Origin: GCA-2720975 sp964469565
GTDB lineage: Bacteria > Planctomycetota > UBA1135 > GCA-002686595
Assembly (NCBI GenBank): GCA_964469565.1
Contig: CAYXZD010000002.1
Coordinates: 1 to 64,000, forward strand
DNA: 64,000 bases
Direction: 5' to 3'
This document shows positions 1 through 9,222 of this stretch, one piece after another (position 1 is the first letter of the stretch; each line of letters opens with the position of its first letter). The position numbers and the translations under genes are program-made. The notes beneath the pieces are model-generated. The model was given only the letters and a program-made list of their open reading frames with translations. It did not search any database and had not been told where the DNA came from.

Positions 1-130
1 AGCCCCTGCGGTCACCGCAGTCGGCCTTGGTCTTGCAGTCCGAGCCCCTGCGGTCACCACAGTCGGCCTGGGTCTTGCAGTCCGAGCCCTTGCGGTCGCC
101 GCAGTCGGCCTTGGTCTCACAGTCAGGGCT
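1..130 (-). repeat. 42-bp in-frame tandem repeats inside the PDZ gene
   Basis: Three near-identical 42-bp units start at 1, 43 and 85, with a decayed edge up to about 130. Each encodes 14 residues with two cysteines and the shared core SDCKTxADCGDR. The array runs off the window, so the copy number is unknown. Confidence 0.9.
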
Positions 131-1321
131 CGCGGATCCACCGAACAGGCCGAGGGGGCAGGGGCTTTCGCCCTCGCCTCCGGCTCGCCTCATCCATGCG
201 CCAATGCCACCCGAAGGGCCCCTGCGGCGGGAGCCATTCTCGCTCTCACTCGAGTGCTCTCGGTGCAATCCCCTCATGAAATCGCCCTCAGCCATCATTC
301 CCTTTACATCGATGCCGAGCCCACCGAGGTCACCCTTTTTGATCATCTCACGGATGTGAGCTGGAATCTGGCCAAGATCTTCCCCGTCAAGGTCCAAGGC
401 AAACTCCATCACCTTCGGTTCTCCATCACCTGATCCGATGCGAATCATCGCTCGGCCAATTCCTCGAGCCCCTTCTTTGCCCTTTTGGTTCCCAGCGTCT
501 TCATGGCCCCGACGCCCCTCGCGGTCGCGATCATCGTCATGATTCCCCTCACGGCCAGCCCCGCGGCTCCGCCTACGGCCATGGTCATCGTCCGATGACT
601 GCACCTCCACGTCGACCGTGATCTCACCGTCATGATTCGTCCAGTGCTTCCCACCCTGGCCCGCGTGGAAAACACGGATTTCGTGCTCACCCTCAGCGCC
701 CTTGCGGTGCTGGGCCATCATCTTGCGGACGCGCTCGGGGATGTGATGGCTGGCTTCATCATCCCCCTCTACTTCAAGCACCTTGACCATGACCTGAGGA
801 GCGGACTCCACTTTCATGACAACGTTTTTCTCCACCTGAATGGGAGGCGATGAGTGCTCACTGCTGCGCTTGACCACGCGGCGAATCCGTGCAACGCCCC
901 CACCATTTTCCGAGCCATTCAATGCCGACTGGCTCACAAGCTCGATGCCGGCCCGGGCCTTCTTCCCGTCACGCTCATAGACAACCCTGACTTTTTGGCC
1001 TGCTTTCAAGCCAGCTAGCTTGGCCACACCCTTCTCAGAACCGACAGCGATATCGCCCACACTAAGAACCTTGTCACCTGTTTTGAGACCGGCTTTCGCT
1101 GCCCCAGAGCCAGGAATGATTCCACTGATGACCAGGCCATCCTCAGCCTGCTCGAACTGGATGCCCAGGTAGCCGCGTTCTGCAGCGACCTCTTGGAGCT
1201 CCTCTAGGACGAGGACCTGTGCCTGAGCTTCCTGGGGGATTCCTTCTGTGACGTCGGGAGTGATTGCGAGAGCCGGTGTGCAAAGAGCCAGGCTAGAGAG
1301 GAAGAGTTGACTGAAAAACAT
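1..1321 (-). CDS. Secreted PDZ-domain protein with C-terminal Cys-rich tandem repeats (3'-partial)
   Basis: The reading frame opens at an ATG (1321-1319) and stays open to the window edge, about 440 residues, so its C-terminus lies outside. Residues 1 to about 18 form a hydrophobic signal peptide ending in ALA. A PDZ domain follows at about residues 43-125, with the carboxylate loop GYLGI and a typical GSGAAKAGLKTGD turn, then a charged Asp/His/Arg-rich middle section. The visible end carries 14-residue repeats of the form KxSDCKTxADCGDR, two Cys each. PDZ domains of this kind bind protein C-termini in the periplasm, often as protease or scaffold modules, but no protease domain is seen here. 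Function is not assigned. A cupredoxin gene lies upstream on the same strand, 390 bases away. Confidence 0.8.
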   Translation of the reverse strand, partial: MFFSQLFLSSLALCTPALAITPDVTEGIPQEAQAQVLVLEELQEVAAERGYLGIQFEQAEDGLVISGIIPGSGAAKAGLKTGDKVLSVGDIAVGSEKGVAKLAGLKAGQKVRVVYERDGKKARAGIELVSQSALNGSENGGGVARIRRVVKRSSEHSSPPIQVEKNVVMKVESAPQVMVKVLEVEGDDEASHHIPERVRKMMAQHRKGAEGEHEIRVFHAGQGGKHWTNHDGEITVDVEVQSSDDDHGRRRSRGAGREGNHDDDRDREGRRGHEDAGNQKGKEGARGIGRAMIRIGSGDGEPKVMEFALDLDGEDLGQIPAHIREMIKKGDLGGLGIDVKGMMAEGDFMRGLHREHSSESENGSRRRGPSGGIGAWMRRAGGEGESPCPLGLFGGSASPDCETKADCGDRKGSDCKTQADCGDRRGSDCKTKADCGDRRG

Positions 1322-1711
1322 GATTGTGGACGGAGTGCTTGTTGAAATCGTAATGAATCGAAATGGGCTGATAGCCAGAGCCGTGAGCAGCTAACTGGCT
1401 AAGATCACTAGGTCGCCCAGATGGGCACCGGGTACTCTATCGGGACCCATCTCCTTTTGGGTAAGAGGATCGTCAGGATCATGCATTCCCTAAAGGAGAC
1501 ACGCCCCGATCGGGTCTAAAGTGCCTTGATTCCCGCTTTTGGGCTCCTTGGACCCCTCCGAAGTCGCTGCAAACCACGGATTCACCCACCGCCACCGGGA
1601 CACAGGGCCCACCAGCACCGGCTAATGGGGAACCGGCCCTTGCGGGAAGGGGTTGTCAGGCGGCGCTCCCCTCGGGGACGGCAGCCGCTCACTAGCAGCG
1701 ACTTGTGCTCT
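1322..1711. other. 390-base intergenic stretch upstream of the PDZ gene
   Basis: No credible gene is seen; plus-strand frames here continue into antisense of the cupredoxin gene. A 7-bp inverted repeat (AGATGGG ... CCCATCT) lies near 1419-1452 and could end transcription from the cupredoxin gene, but it has no T-tract. The promoter of the PDZ gene should lie near 1330-1400; no convincing -35/-10 pair was found. Confidence 0.5.
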
Positions 1712-2497
1712 CTAGCGTCGCCGCCTACGAGGCTTCTTGGGGGCCATTTTCAATTCCACCGCATCGCAGGTGCCATCCTCTGCCACAGTAACTTGGCTCT
1801 TTCCCTTACCGAGCTTCTCATGCCAGAGGGTGAGTTCATAGGTCCCCGCCGGAACGCCCTTCAAACTGAAGCTGCCATCTGGCCCGGTGATCGCCCAGTG
1901 CGTTGCTTCCGTCACCACCACATAGCCCGACATCCAGGGGTGAATGTCACAAGTCACCTTGACCGATTCTGCGCGTGGCAGCACTAAGTCTGCATGCTTA
2001 CCACTCGGAACAGCCCGATTGAAGCCGGTGTTCTTGAAACAGTACAGGTGGACATTGTGAACGCACGAGTCCGAATTCGTGAAACGGACCTTACTCCCAG
2101 CGGGCACGACCATTACATGCGGCTCAAACCGACATCCGGTCTGATCGTACACAACAGGGTCTTTAGACACCTTCACATCAACTTCCGGCACTGTCAGGGA
2201 AACGACCACATTGGCCAAACCCAACTTGTCCCCCACGAGAAGCGAGCGATCCGCATCATCGACCTGTTCCCCCTCGGAGCAGCAGCCCTTGGCTTGGGCG
2301 GCCGCCACGGTGAGCGGCTTCACCTTCGGCTTCTCGCCGTCATAGCGAATGTGCCCTTCCACGACGTTTGCCTTGGCAGGCACTTGCTTACCTGGACCCT
2401 CAGCGGGGGACTCAGCGGGGGCCTCGTCCTGGGCCGAAGCAAGTGGGATGAGGGCCAGTAGGCTAGTTACCCAAAGGCAATGCACAAATCGTTTCAT
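1712..2497 (-). CDS. Secreted plastocyanin-like cupredoxin with carboxypeptidase-regulatory-like domain
   Basis: I chose the ATG at 2497 rather than the longer frame start at 2530, because it begins a clean signal peptide (MKRFVHCLWV, cleavage after ASA). The 261-residue product has a type 1 copper site: His147 in a VHNVH motif, then Cys183, His186 and Met189 in CDIHPWM. After the copper domain, residues 205-245 look like a carboxypeptidase-regulatory beta-sandwich (GSFSLKGVPAGTYELTL). It ends in five consecutive arginines. The gene follows the octaheme cytochrome gene by 72 bases on the same strand, so it may accept electrons from the bc complex in the periplasm. That role is inferred; the copper ligands are seen directly. 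Confidence 0.8.
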   Translation of the reverse strand: MKRFVHCLWVTSLLALIPLASAQDEAPAESPAEGPGKQVPAKANVVEGHIRYDGEKPKVKPLTVAAAQAKGCCSEGEQVDDADRSLLVGDKLGLANVVVSLTVPEVDVKVSKDPVVYDQTGCRFEPHVMVVPAGSKVRFTNSDSCVHNVHLYCFKNTGFNRAVPSGKHADLVLPRAESVKVTCDIHPWMSGYVVVTEATHWAITGPDGSFSLKGVPAGTYELTLWHEKLGKGKSQVTVAEDGTCDAVELKMAPKKPRRRRR

Positions 2498-2569
2498 TAT
2501 CGACAAATCTCTTGGCGCTAGGTTTCCCAAGCTTGATTATGGCCCACGCCCAATCGATCTGAACGGGAC

Positions 2570-5500
2570 CTATTTCTGGAGTTGGCTTTCGAGGCTATCG
2601 ATCTTAGCAGCCTGCTCGGAAATCGTGTTCGCCTGGATGTCACTCTGGCGGCGGTCCATATTGTAGACCCAATCCATGACAGCCTCGATTTGCTGTGCAT
2701 TGGTAGAGGCGGGGTACTGAGCTTGGTATTGCGGAGCATCCGAGCCAAAGTTGACGGCCATCGCAGTTCCAACGTAAGTCGCCGGCGGATTCCAGAGCCA
2801 CTCACGCACCCAATCCGGCCGCAAGCGGGTACGAACACCATCAAGCGGGGGTGCCCACGAGATGGGCGTGTCCACATAAGTCGATCCGTTGGGGTGACAC
2901 TGGTAGCAATTGACACCGTCAACCCCCACCGTCTCACCCACCGCTAGGAACGAGTGGCGTGAATCCAAGTAATCCGATGTGCGCTGCTCAAGTGTCTCAG
3001 TTCCGCGCTTTAGTGGGCCCACCATGCTGAAGCCCTGCTCAGACCCCCACTGGTAAAGCTTGTCAAAGCTCGCCAAGACGTCCGCCTTGTAGCCGGCCTC
3101 AATCGACCGGATGGTTGCGGAGTCCAATTTGAGCTTGGGCGTTGCGGTCATACGCGCCGCCATCTCCGCGGCAGGCAGACCAGGGCCTGCCTCAGTGACG
3201 TTGGCTAGGGGGAAGATAGGCCAGGCCAATGCATCGGCGGGCATGTTCCAGCCGTGGGAATCCGCGTCGCTCAATCCACTCAGCTGTGTCCTGCCAAGCG
3301 CCAGGCGCAATGTACGTGCGTAGCGTGCCTTCCATTCCCAGCGGGCTTTGTTGCCGAAATAGCCCACAATGGACTCCGCCTCTCCCGGATCAAAGCGGAA
3401 GGTGGGCATCTTGACTCGCAATTGTTTGCGGATGACCGACGGGTTGATCAGGAACGAATAGAACCAATCGGGCTGAAGCTTGTGACCCTCGTTGAGAAGT
3501 ACAGGCGGAGCAAATGTCCAACGCAGCTTGTCATATTCGGTATTGGAATAGGGGCGGACCTTGCCGTCCACGTCCTCAACCTGTAGAGCACCTTGGTCAT
3601 CTGTGCCACCGTGAGTCCACGGGGCATAGTCGCCAGATGCATCAGCCACGGAAGTCCCGTACATGTAGTACTCGACCATCTGATCCACAAACGCCCCACC
3701 TCGTGCTGGTGTCACGTCAATCAGGTCATCGATTTCCACAAAGTACAACTCTCCGGGACCGCCATAGTCCGGCTCGGCTTCGAGGAGCTTGATGATGACC
3801 TCTTCGACTTCTTCATCGGCATTGGCCTCAGCCAGCTCCCGTGCAGAGGCGAAGGCCTCCATGGAATCCATGCTCGGTGGCAAGGACTCCTCAAGCAGGG
3901 GCTGAATCACTCCGCGCACAGTGGCAACCTTGCCGTCCATGTCGCGGAAAGTCACAAGGGAGTTGTCTACAACGTGACAGGCCATGCAATTGTTCTGGCG
4001 CAGGGCACGCATCCCGGCGTCGTTGGTCCCTTGCTCAGCCGTGGGCACCATCTTCTTACCAGGAACATCGTCATTGATGAGCCCCAGCACGAACGTCGCC
4101 ACGGACTCCGCTTCAGCCTCAGAGAATCCGAACGAGGGCATCCGGGCCCTGTCCTTGGGCGACTTCACCTTGTCGATGTCGTACACACGGGGGCGCTTCA
4201 GCTTGCGCTTGAGCCAATCCTCGCGGTAGTGATGGTCGAGTTTGGGAAGACCGGCCACCTCCTTGAGGTAGTGCTGGCCGAAGTCGAGCTTATCAACCGT
4301 CTTCGAACCCCATTTACTGAGCTCAGTACCAATGGGCATCATGCTTTCCATGCCGGCAATCTCGTGGCAGGAGAAGCAGCCGTAATTCATCACCAGCTTC
4401 TCACCGATCTTTCCAGCCAAGACATCCACATCGTTCCACTCGCCATCGAGCTTGGACTCAAGGCTCAGGCGGCCGTCCTTTTGGTAATACCAGCGGGCCT
4501 GCTCTCGCAGTACCTCCGGGTCCAAGTCCTCTTGGAATTGACTATCGGCTTCCCAGCCGGCTGGAGTATCAGTGAAGATCCCGTCGGGATCCTCGAACAC
4601 ATAGGCCGTGATGTCTGCGGCGTCCGCCTCGGACAGGCGCAAGTTCGGCATTCGAGTATGCGGCCAATAGGACGCGGGGTCGAGAATCCACTGGTAGAGC
4701 CAATCGGCGCTGAGTTTGGTCGCAACACCGCGAAGGTTGGGACCCATTTGATTGCCATCGGTCTGGGTGTTGGAAAGTGCCGGTACTACATCCGTCTCCC
4801 CCATGTAGGGAGCTGTGTTGTGACAGGCAAAACAACCCGAGGTATTCATGACCTCACGTCCGCGCTCCGCATCAGCAGCAGCCTTGACCGCAGCAGGCAT
4901 TGCGGGCACCGCTTGCTCGGGATGGCGTTGGTACAAGAAGGTCGTAATGGCTGCGACCGCTGCTCGGTTCCATTCACCGCCCAGGATTTCCCGGCCCTCG
5001 CCGTACTCACTCGTGACGACCACCTCTTCCTCTGCCCAGTTTTCTAGATTGAAGAAGTGAGGCATGTCCGTGGAAGGACGGAAATCACGGGGAGCGGCAA
5101 TCCAGGCATTCGTGAACTCGGGAGTGAGCTTGGCAGCCAGGTTGACTAGAGCAGGCCCTGGGCGGCGCTTTGTGGGGAACCAGTCCACTTTGTGGCAGGC
5201 ATAGCAGCCCTTTTCTTCAAAGAGGCGGTACCCCTCGGTAACCGTGGGAGCTTCGTCAGCGATCAGCTCCATCGAGGTCTGGTGGCACTGCACACAACCG
5301 GCCTCCACGTTCTGTTCCCGCAGCATGGGATAGTCCCAATGGTGCTGCTTGTGCCAGTGATACTGGTCATACCAGGCGGCCGCTTCATCCGCATTACTCG
5401 GACGGTGATCTACATGCTGGAACGAAAGGCCTTCCCCGGCGCCGCGGTGGCAAACAGTACAGCCAAAATCCTTAGCAGGGTGGGGGGACTTGGACGACAG

Positions 5501-6358
5501 GAACAAATCCAATCTGGGGTGGGACTTGTGGGGCTGCGGGGCATCACTGAAGGCCTCCAACTCAATTCCCATGTGGCAGGTCCCACACATGTCAATGCGT
5601 GTCTTCTTGGTGAAATTGAGGTCGAATTCAATCCCGTCCAAGATGTATTTGCGAACCTTGAGGTTTGGACCGATAAACTCCAATCCGGGAATATCATCTC
5701 GAATGAAGTTGGCCAACTGTGTGGCAGCATCTCCTGGCGCCAAAGCTTCGATCCGCTCCTCGACCCGTGAGAGCTCTACCGATCCTGCCCCTAGAGCTTT
5801 TTCACTCTGTGCGATGGCGGCTCGCAAGTCAGCCACCTCTGCCTTGGCCGCTTCCCAGTCAATCGTAGCTTTTTCGAAGAGCAACTCTCTAGCCGCCACA
5901 TCTTCGCGATAGCTGGCCAATGCTTCCTTCTCGAGTTCGGGCACCGTAGTTCCGTCACCGAGGACGGCTTTCTCGCCCCCGTAGATTTCCCAGTTCAGCA
6001 AGGACTTGGCACTCTTGAAATCCTCTTCAAGCTTGAAGCGAGTCTCCTTGAGTTCATAGGCCCGGCGTTCGGCTTCGCTCAAGACAGAGCCCTGTGCGTG
6101 CAATGCTTGAGATGCATCGTAGACCGCGCGAGCCAACTGATCTCGCTGGGCCACAGAACCATCTGCCTCAAGGGCGGCCCGTGCTGCCCTAGACTTAGCC
6201 AATTCCAAGCCTCGGAAATCTCGCTGGTATTGCTTCCACTCAGCGTCCCAGTCGTCCACGACGGCCCAGACCATCGTGCCCAAGAAGAGAACACTGGAAA
6301 ACAAGAACCAAAGGTTCAGGGTCGGAACGTGATAATGAGTATCGCCGCGATCAGCCAT
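2570..6358 (-). CDS. Giant octaheme cytochrome c of the bc-type complex
   Basis: This 1262-residue protein has one N-terminal membrane anchor (about residues 13-34), a long charged coiled-coil region (about 40-205) and eight CxxCH heme c motifs with first Cys at 258, 300, 355, 385, 509, 661, 791 and 1151. Possible axial Met residues sit in motifs such as TRMPN, ARMPS and VKMPT, as in class I cytochrome c modules. It is the fourth respiratory gene after Rieske and the two cytochrome b halves and starts 29 bases after the latter's stop codon. It is most likely the periplasm-facing cytochrome c subunit that takes electrons from the Rieske protein. A normal cytochrome c1 or f has one heme, so size and heme count are exceptional. 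The C-terminal tail is again a predicted coiled coil. Confidence 0.88.
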   Translation of the reverse strand: MADRGDTHYHVPTLNLWFLFSSVLFLGTMVWAVVDDWDAEWKQYQRDFRGLELAKSRAARAALEADGSVAQRDQLARAVYDASQALHAQGSVLSEAERRAYELKETRFKLEEDFKSAKSLLNWEIYGGEKAVLGDGTTVPELEKEALASYREDVAARELLFEKATIDWEAAKAEVADLRAAIAQSEKALGAGSVELSRVEERIEALAPGDAATQLANFIRDDIPGLEFIGPNLKVRKYILDGIEFDLNFTKKTRIDMCGTCHMGIELEAFSDAPQPHKSHPRLDLFLSSKSPHPAKDFGCTVCHRGAGEGLSFQHVDHRPSNADEAAAWYDQYHWHKQHHWDYPMLREQNVEAGCVQCHQTSMELIADEAPTVTEGYRLFEEKGCYACHKVDWFPTKRRPGPALVNLAAKLTPEFTNAWIAAPRDFRPSTDMPHFFNLENWAEEEVVVTSEYGEGREILGGEWNRAAVAAITTFLYQRHPEQAVPAMPAAVKAAADAERGREVMNTSGCFACHNTAPYMGETDVVPALSNTQTDGNQMGPNLRGVATKLSADWLYQWILDPASYWPHTRMPNLRLSEADAADITAYVFEDPDGIFTDTPAGWEADSQFQEDLDPEVLREQARWYYQKDGRLSLESKLDGEWNDVDVLAGKIGEKLVMNYGCFSCHEIAGMESMMPIGTELSKWGSKTVDKLDFGQHYLKEVAGLPKLDHHYREDWLKRKLKRPRVYDIDKVKSPKDRARMPSFGFSEAEAESVATFVLGLINDDVPGKKMVPTAEQGTNDAGMRALRQNNCMACHVVDNSLVTFRDMDGKVATVRGVIQPLLEESLPPSMDSMEAFASARELAEANADEEVEEVIIKLLEAEPDYGGPGELYFVEIDDLIDVTPARGGAFVDQMVEYYMYGTSVADASGDYAPWTHGGTDDQGALQVEDVDGKVRPYSNTEYDKLRWTFAPPVLLNEGHKLQPDWFYSFLINPSVIRKQLRVKMPTFRFDPGEAESIVGYFGNKARWEWKARYARTLRLALGRTQLSGLSDADSHGWNMPADALAWPIFPLANVTEAGPGLPAAEMAARMTATPKLKLDSATIRSIEAGYKADVLASFDKLYQWGSEQGFSMVGPLKRGTETLEQRTSDYLDSRHSFLAVGETVGVDGVNCYQCHPNGSTYVDTPISWAPPLDGVRTRLRPDWVREWLWNPPATYVGTAMAVNFGSDAPQYQAQYPASTNAQQIEAVMDWVYNMDRRQSDIQANTISEQAAKIDSLESQLQK

Positions 6359-6387
6359 GATTCAGTCGTTGTGCAAACAGAAAAGCT

Positions 6388-7470
6388 CTAGACGTTGAAG
6401 AACCACTCGGGGATTCCAATGAAGTACTTCAGACTCAAAGTCCAGCGCAGGACCATTTTGATGGGGACGAGGGCCGTCCAGAGGAACAGGTGCATCAGAA
6501 TGTTGAAGCGCATGGGCCCCAACTCTGCAGCCATCTTCTTGAAGAATGTCTTGCCCAACAGGGGCGGCATGGCCACGAAATAACCCAACATCAGGACGAT
6601 GCCTGGTGCCTCGCGTATTAGAGGATTCTCAGGTCGTGGCATTCCCAACATCTTCACCCAGAAGTAGACCGAGAGGTCCACACTCACCATGGGTTCGAGT
6701 TTGTGCGGGTCCCAATACTCAAACACTCCAAAGAACGACCAGTTGGGACCGCGCAGGAACGTCCCCATGATTACTAGGGAGACCCATAGAAGCAAAAAGC
6801 CCACCATGAAGAAGCTGATGGCGAAGGGGCGCTCATTGAAGGTGTAGTAGCCGTTGCCCTTGGGGTTCGTGTCGAGATACGGAATCGCACACAACCCAAC
6901 AATAATGAAGCTCGGTAGCAGCACACCTGCAATCCAGGGATCGAAGTACACCAACATCTCCTGGAGCCCGAGGAAGTACCACGGAGCCTTCGAGGGGTTG
7001 GGTGTCCGTGCTTGGGACGCAGGCTCTTCAATCGGAGCCTGAATCTCAATGGACCAGATCATCAGCACGGCCGTAAACAGCACGATACAGATCAACTCGA
7101 TGTAAACCAAATCGGGCCAGGTGAACACCTTCTGCTTGGCGAGTTCACCCTCCAAAGTCGGCTCACCCCGGGCAATGCGTTCATCGTTCAGAACGGCTCT
7201 GCGTAACGCCAACCACGTGAAGTAGAGGATGGTGACAAGAAGGATCAGGATTGGAACGTTATCCGGCTTGGTGACGATCGCCTTGAAGTTGGGGTCACCC
7301 CAAGCAAAAACGAAGAACGCGACACACCCTAACATCGTCGCCACAAATAGCCGTGGGTCGGTCAATTGCTTGCGCCAGATCAACACAGCGGCCAGCAAGC
7401 CCGTTGTGAGGATGGAGTAGCGGGTGGGTTCCACCAGCCAGTCGGCGAGGTCCTTTATCAGTTGGCCCAT
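6388..7470 (-). CDS. Cytochrome b C-terminal half (subunit IV-like) with extra N-terminal helices
   Basis: The 360-residue membrane protein contains the quinol-site motif APWYFLGLQE, which corresponds to the PEWY region of cytochrome b C-terminal domains, followed by several hydrophobic helices. About 120 residues precede the canonical part and hold three more predicted membrane helices (around residues 18-35, 43-60 and 74-92). Plant-type subunit IV is about 160 residues, so this one is roughly twice as long. It lies between the cytochrome b N-half (41-base gap) and the octaheme cytochrome gene. It should form the Qo quinone site together with its neighbour. The role of the added helices is unknown. 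Confidence 0.87.
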   Translation of the reverse strand: MGQLIKDLADWLVEPTRYSILTTGLLAAVLIWRKQLTDPRLFVATMLGCVAFFVFAWGDPNFKAIVTKPDNVPILILLVTILYFTWLALRRAVLNDERIARGEPTLEGELAKQKVFTWPDLVYIELICIVLFTAVLMIWSIEIQAPIEEPASQARTPNPSKAPWYFLGLQEMLVYFDPWIAGVLLPSFIIVGLCAIPYLDTNPKGNGYYTFNERPFAISFFMVGFLLLWVSLVIMGTFLRGPNWSFFGVFEYWDPHKLEPMVSVDLSVYFWVKMLGMPRPENPLIREAPGIVLMLGYFVAMPPLLGKTFFKKMAAELGPMRFNILMHLFLWTALVPIKMVLRWTLSLKYFIGIPEWFFNV

Positions 7471-7511
7471 AATTTGAGGTTGCTTATATCCCTAGAACGT
7501 AGAGGGCAAAA

Positions 7512-8288
7512 CTAGAGCGGCCCTGAGATGCCGCCGTCTTTACGGACTCGCCAGAAGTGGAGAGCCATCAAGCCTGCGGCCAGGAGCGGAAAGCCGACAC
7601 AATGCAGCACATAGAATCGAAGCAAGGCTGCTTCGCCCACAAACCGGCCGCCAAGCAGCCCGAAGCGCACGTCATCACCCGCATGGATAAAATTGAGTCC
7701 GCCAAAGCTAATTAGCGCAGCACCTGGACCTTCGTGACCAATAAATGGCGTAGCGCGGGCCATGTTCGTACCCACTGTGATTGCCCATACAGCCAACTGG
7801 TCCCAAGGAAGGAGGTAGCCTGTGAAGGAAAGCAGGAGTGTAATCACAAGCAGGATCACGCCCACATTCCAGTTGAATTCGCGCGGGGGCTTGTACGAAC
7901 CCGTGAGGAACACACGGTACATATGAAGCCACACGGAAATCACCATCAGGTGAGCTGACCAGCGATGGACTTCTCGCATGACCCCGATCGGGACGTGTTC
8001 GCGCAGGGCAAAGATGTCCTGATACGCCAACTCAGCCGTAGGCCTGTAGTAGAACATCAGCAACAGGCCGGTGATGGTTTCCACCAAGAATAGGAAGAAG
8101 GTCAACCCTCCCATGCACCAAGTATAGGAGAGCTTGATACCACTCCGACGCACCTTCACTGGGTGCAGGTGCAAGACTACGTTGGAAAGGACCGCAAGGG
8201 TACGATTCCTGGGAGTGTTGGGGTATCCGTGGCGGAAGATGGAGCGCCAGATCTGGGTGCTGGCGATATAGCGGAATAGCTTGTCCAT
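7512..8288 (-). CDS. Cytochrome b N-terminal half (b6-type, di-heme)
   Basis: This 258-residue protein is the four-helix heme-binding half of cytochrome b. The two helix-II ligands are His108 and His122 (REVHRWSAH ... WLHMYRVF), 14 residues apart. The helix-IV ligands are His229 and His244, 15 residues apart, the spacing found in b6-type proteins. The GYLLPWDQ motif and the C-terminal RKDGGISGPL end are also family hallmarks. Together with the next gene it makes a split cytochrome b, as in b6f complexes and many menaquinol:cytochrome c reductases. It acts in the cytoplasmic membrane, moving electrons from quinol across the bilayer. Confidence 0.93.
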   Translation of the reverse strand: MDKLFRYIASTQIWRSIFRHGYPNTPRNRTLAVLSNVVLHLHPVKVRRSGIKLSYTWCMGGLTFFLFLVETITGLLLMFYYRPTAELAYQDIFALREHVPIGVMREVHRWSAHLMVISVWLHMYRVFLTGSYKPPREFNWNVGVILLVITLLLSFTGYLLPWDQLAVWAITVGTNMARATPFIGHEGPGAALISFGGLNFIHAGDDVRFGLLGGRFVGEAALLRFYVLHCVGFPLLAAGLMALHFWRVRKDGGISGPL

Positions 8289-8372
8289 CGGTGGGCTAGG
8301 CAGCAGTGAGGCCCTTCGGTTGGGCCAGGGGGGAGAACGGCCGAAGGGCCATGGGTAGAAGAGTGCGGGCGG

Positions 8373-8957
8373 CTAGCCCAAATAGGAGAGGAAGGCTTCG
8401 GGCATGATCCATTGCCCCTTCTCTTCCTGGAATTTCTTGTTCTTGTCAATCAACAACTGGCCATCGGGAGCCAGAGTAACCTTGAAACGCTCGAGGGGTC
8501 TCGGCGCAGGTCCCTCGACATTGACACCTGTCTTGACGAATCCAGACCCGTGACAAGGGCACTTGAATTTTTCCTCAGCGGACAACCAGTTGGGCGTACA
8601 ACCCAAGTGTGTGCATACCGTGGAAAGGACATAGAATCCTTTCGTCTCGCGGACGATCCAGACACCGTGGCTCGCCTTGAATCGTGTATCCACTGCATCC
8701 ACGGCGTACTCGTTGGGGAAGCCCGCCTTGAATTCTTGGGGCGGCTCGTAGATCACATTGGGGAATAAGAATCGTCCCCATGCTCCGAGCATGGCCAGCG
8801 TGCCTGTGGTAAGAGCAGCCCACGCAGCCAACAGCACACCGCGCCGAGATGGCTCACCACGTAGGGGAGATCGAACGAGTGGAGCCACGCCGCCAGTAGC
8901 GTCGCCAGACTTGCCTTGGGTCTTGTCTTGAGTCTTGTCTTCGGTCGAGTCGGTCAC
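8373..8957 (-). CDS. Rieske 2Fe-2S protein of the bc-type complex
   Basis: The start is a GTG at 8957, preceded by a GAGG box. The 194-residue protein has a twin-arginine-like stretch (SRRGVLLAAW, about residue 37) and one hydrophobic anchor up to about residue 67. The cluster-binding boxes are CTHLGC (Cys115, His117, Cys120) and CPCHGSGF (Cys133, Cys135, His136); Cys115, His117, Cys133 and His136 would bind the cluster and Cys120/Cys135 form the disulfide. It is the first of the redox genes and is followed by cytochrome b after 84 bases. It passes electrons from quinol to cytochrome c, here presumably the octaheme protein. Confidence 0.93.
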   Translation of the reverse strand: MTDSTEDKTQDKTQGKSGDATGGVAPLVRSPLRGEPSRRGVLLAAWAALTTGTLAMLGAWGRFLFPNVIYEPPQEFKAGFPNEYAVDAVDTRFKASHGVWIVRETKGFYVLSTVCTHLGCTPNWLSAEEKFKCPCHGSGFVKTGVNVEGPAPRPLERFKVTLAPDGQLLIDKNKKFQEEKGQWIMPEAFLSYLG

Positions 8958-9222
8958 AACATCCTCGCGCGGACGAAACAGCCTAGGATTACGCCTTGTG
9001 CACTAGATGGGCACGCCAATGGGCGCACTCACCCGGCACGAGGTGAGGAGATAGCTCTGGAATCGATGGATGATGAGAGGTCTCCCCGCGATTCCAAAGT
9101 GAGTTTTTGGGCCCGATGAACAGTCGCCCCAGCGGGGCTCCCAATCAACTCGGGGGCAAGAGAATGGCCAAGCAGGAGGCCTAGCGCAAGGGCTAGGGCC
9201 GACCTCTCACACTAGGCCTGGG

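Noticed and set aside
1..130. Possible CRISPR-like array
   Set aside because: The units are directly adjacent without spacers and are in frame with a coding gene.
27..359. 110-codon plus-strand frame at the window start
   Set aside because: It is antisense to the PDZ gene's repeat region, and the repetitive product simply mirrors the 42-bp repeats.
3593..5047. Open frame of 484 codons on the plus strand
   Set aside because: It is antisense to the octaheme cytochrome gene, which has eight CxxCH motifs, and its own translation has no recognisable domain; it is a codon-bias shadow.
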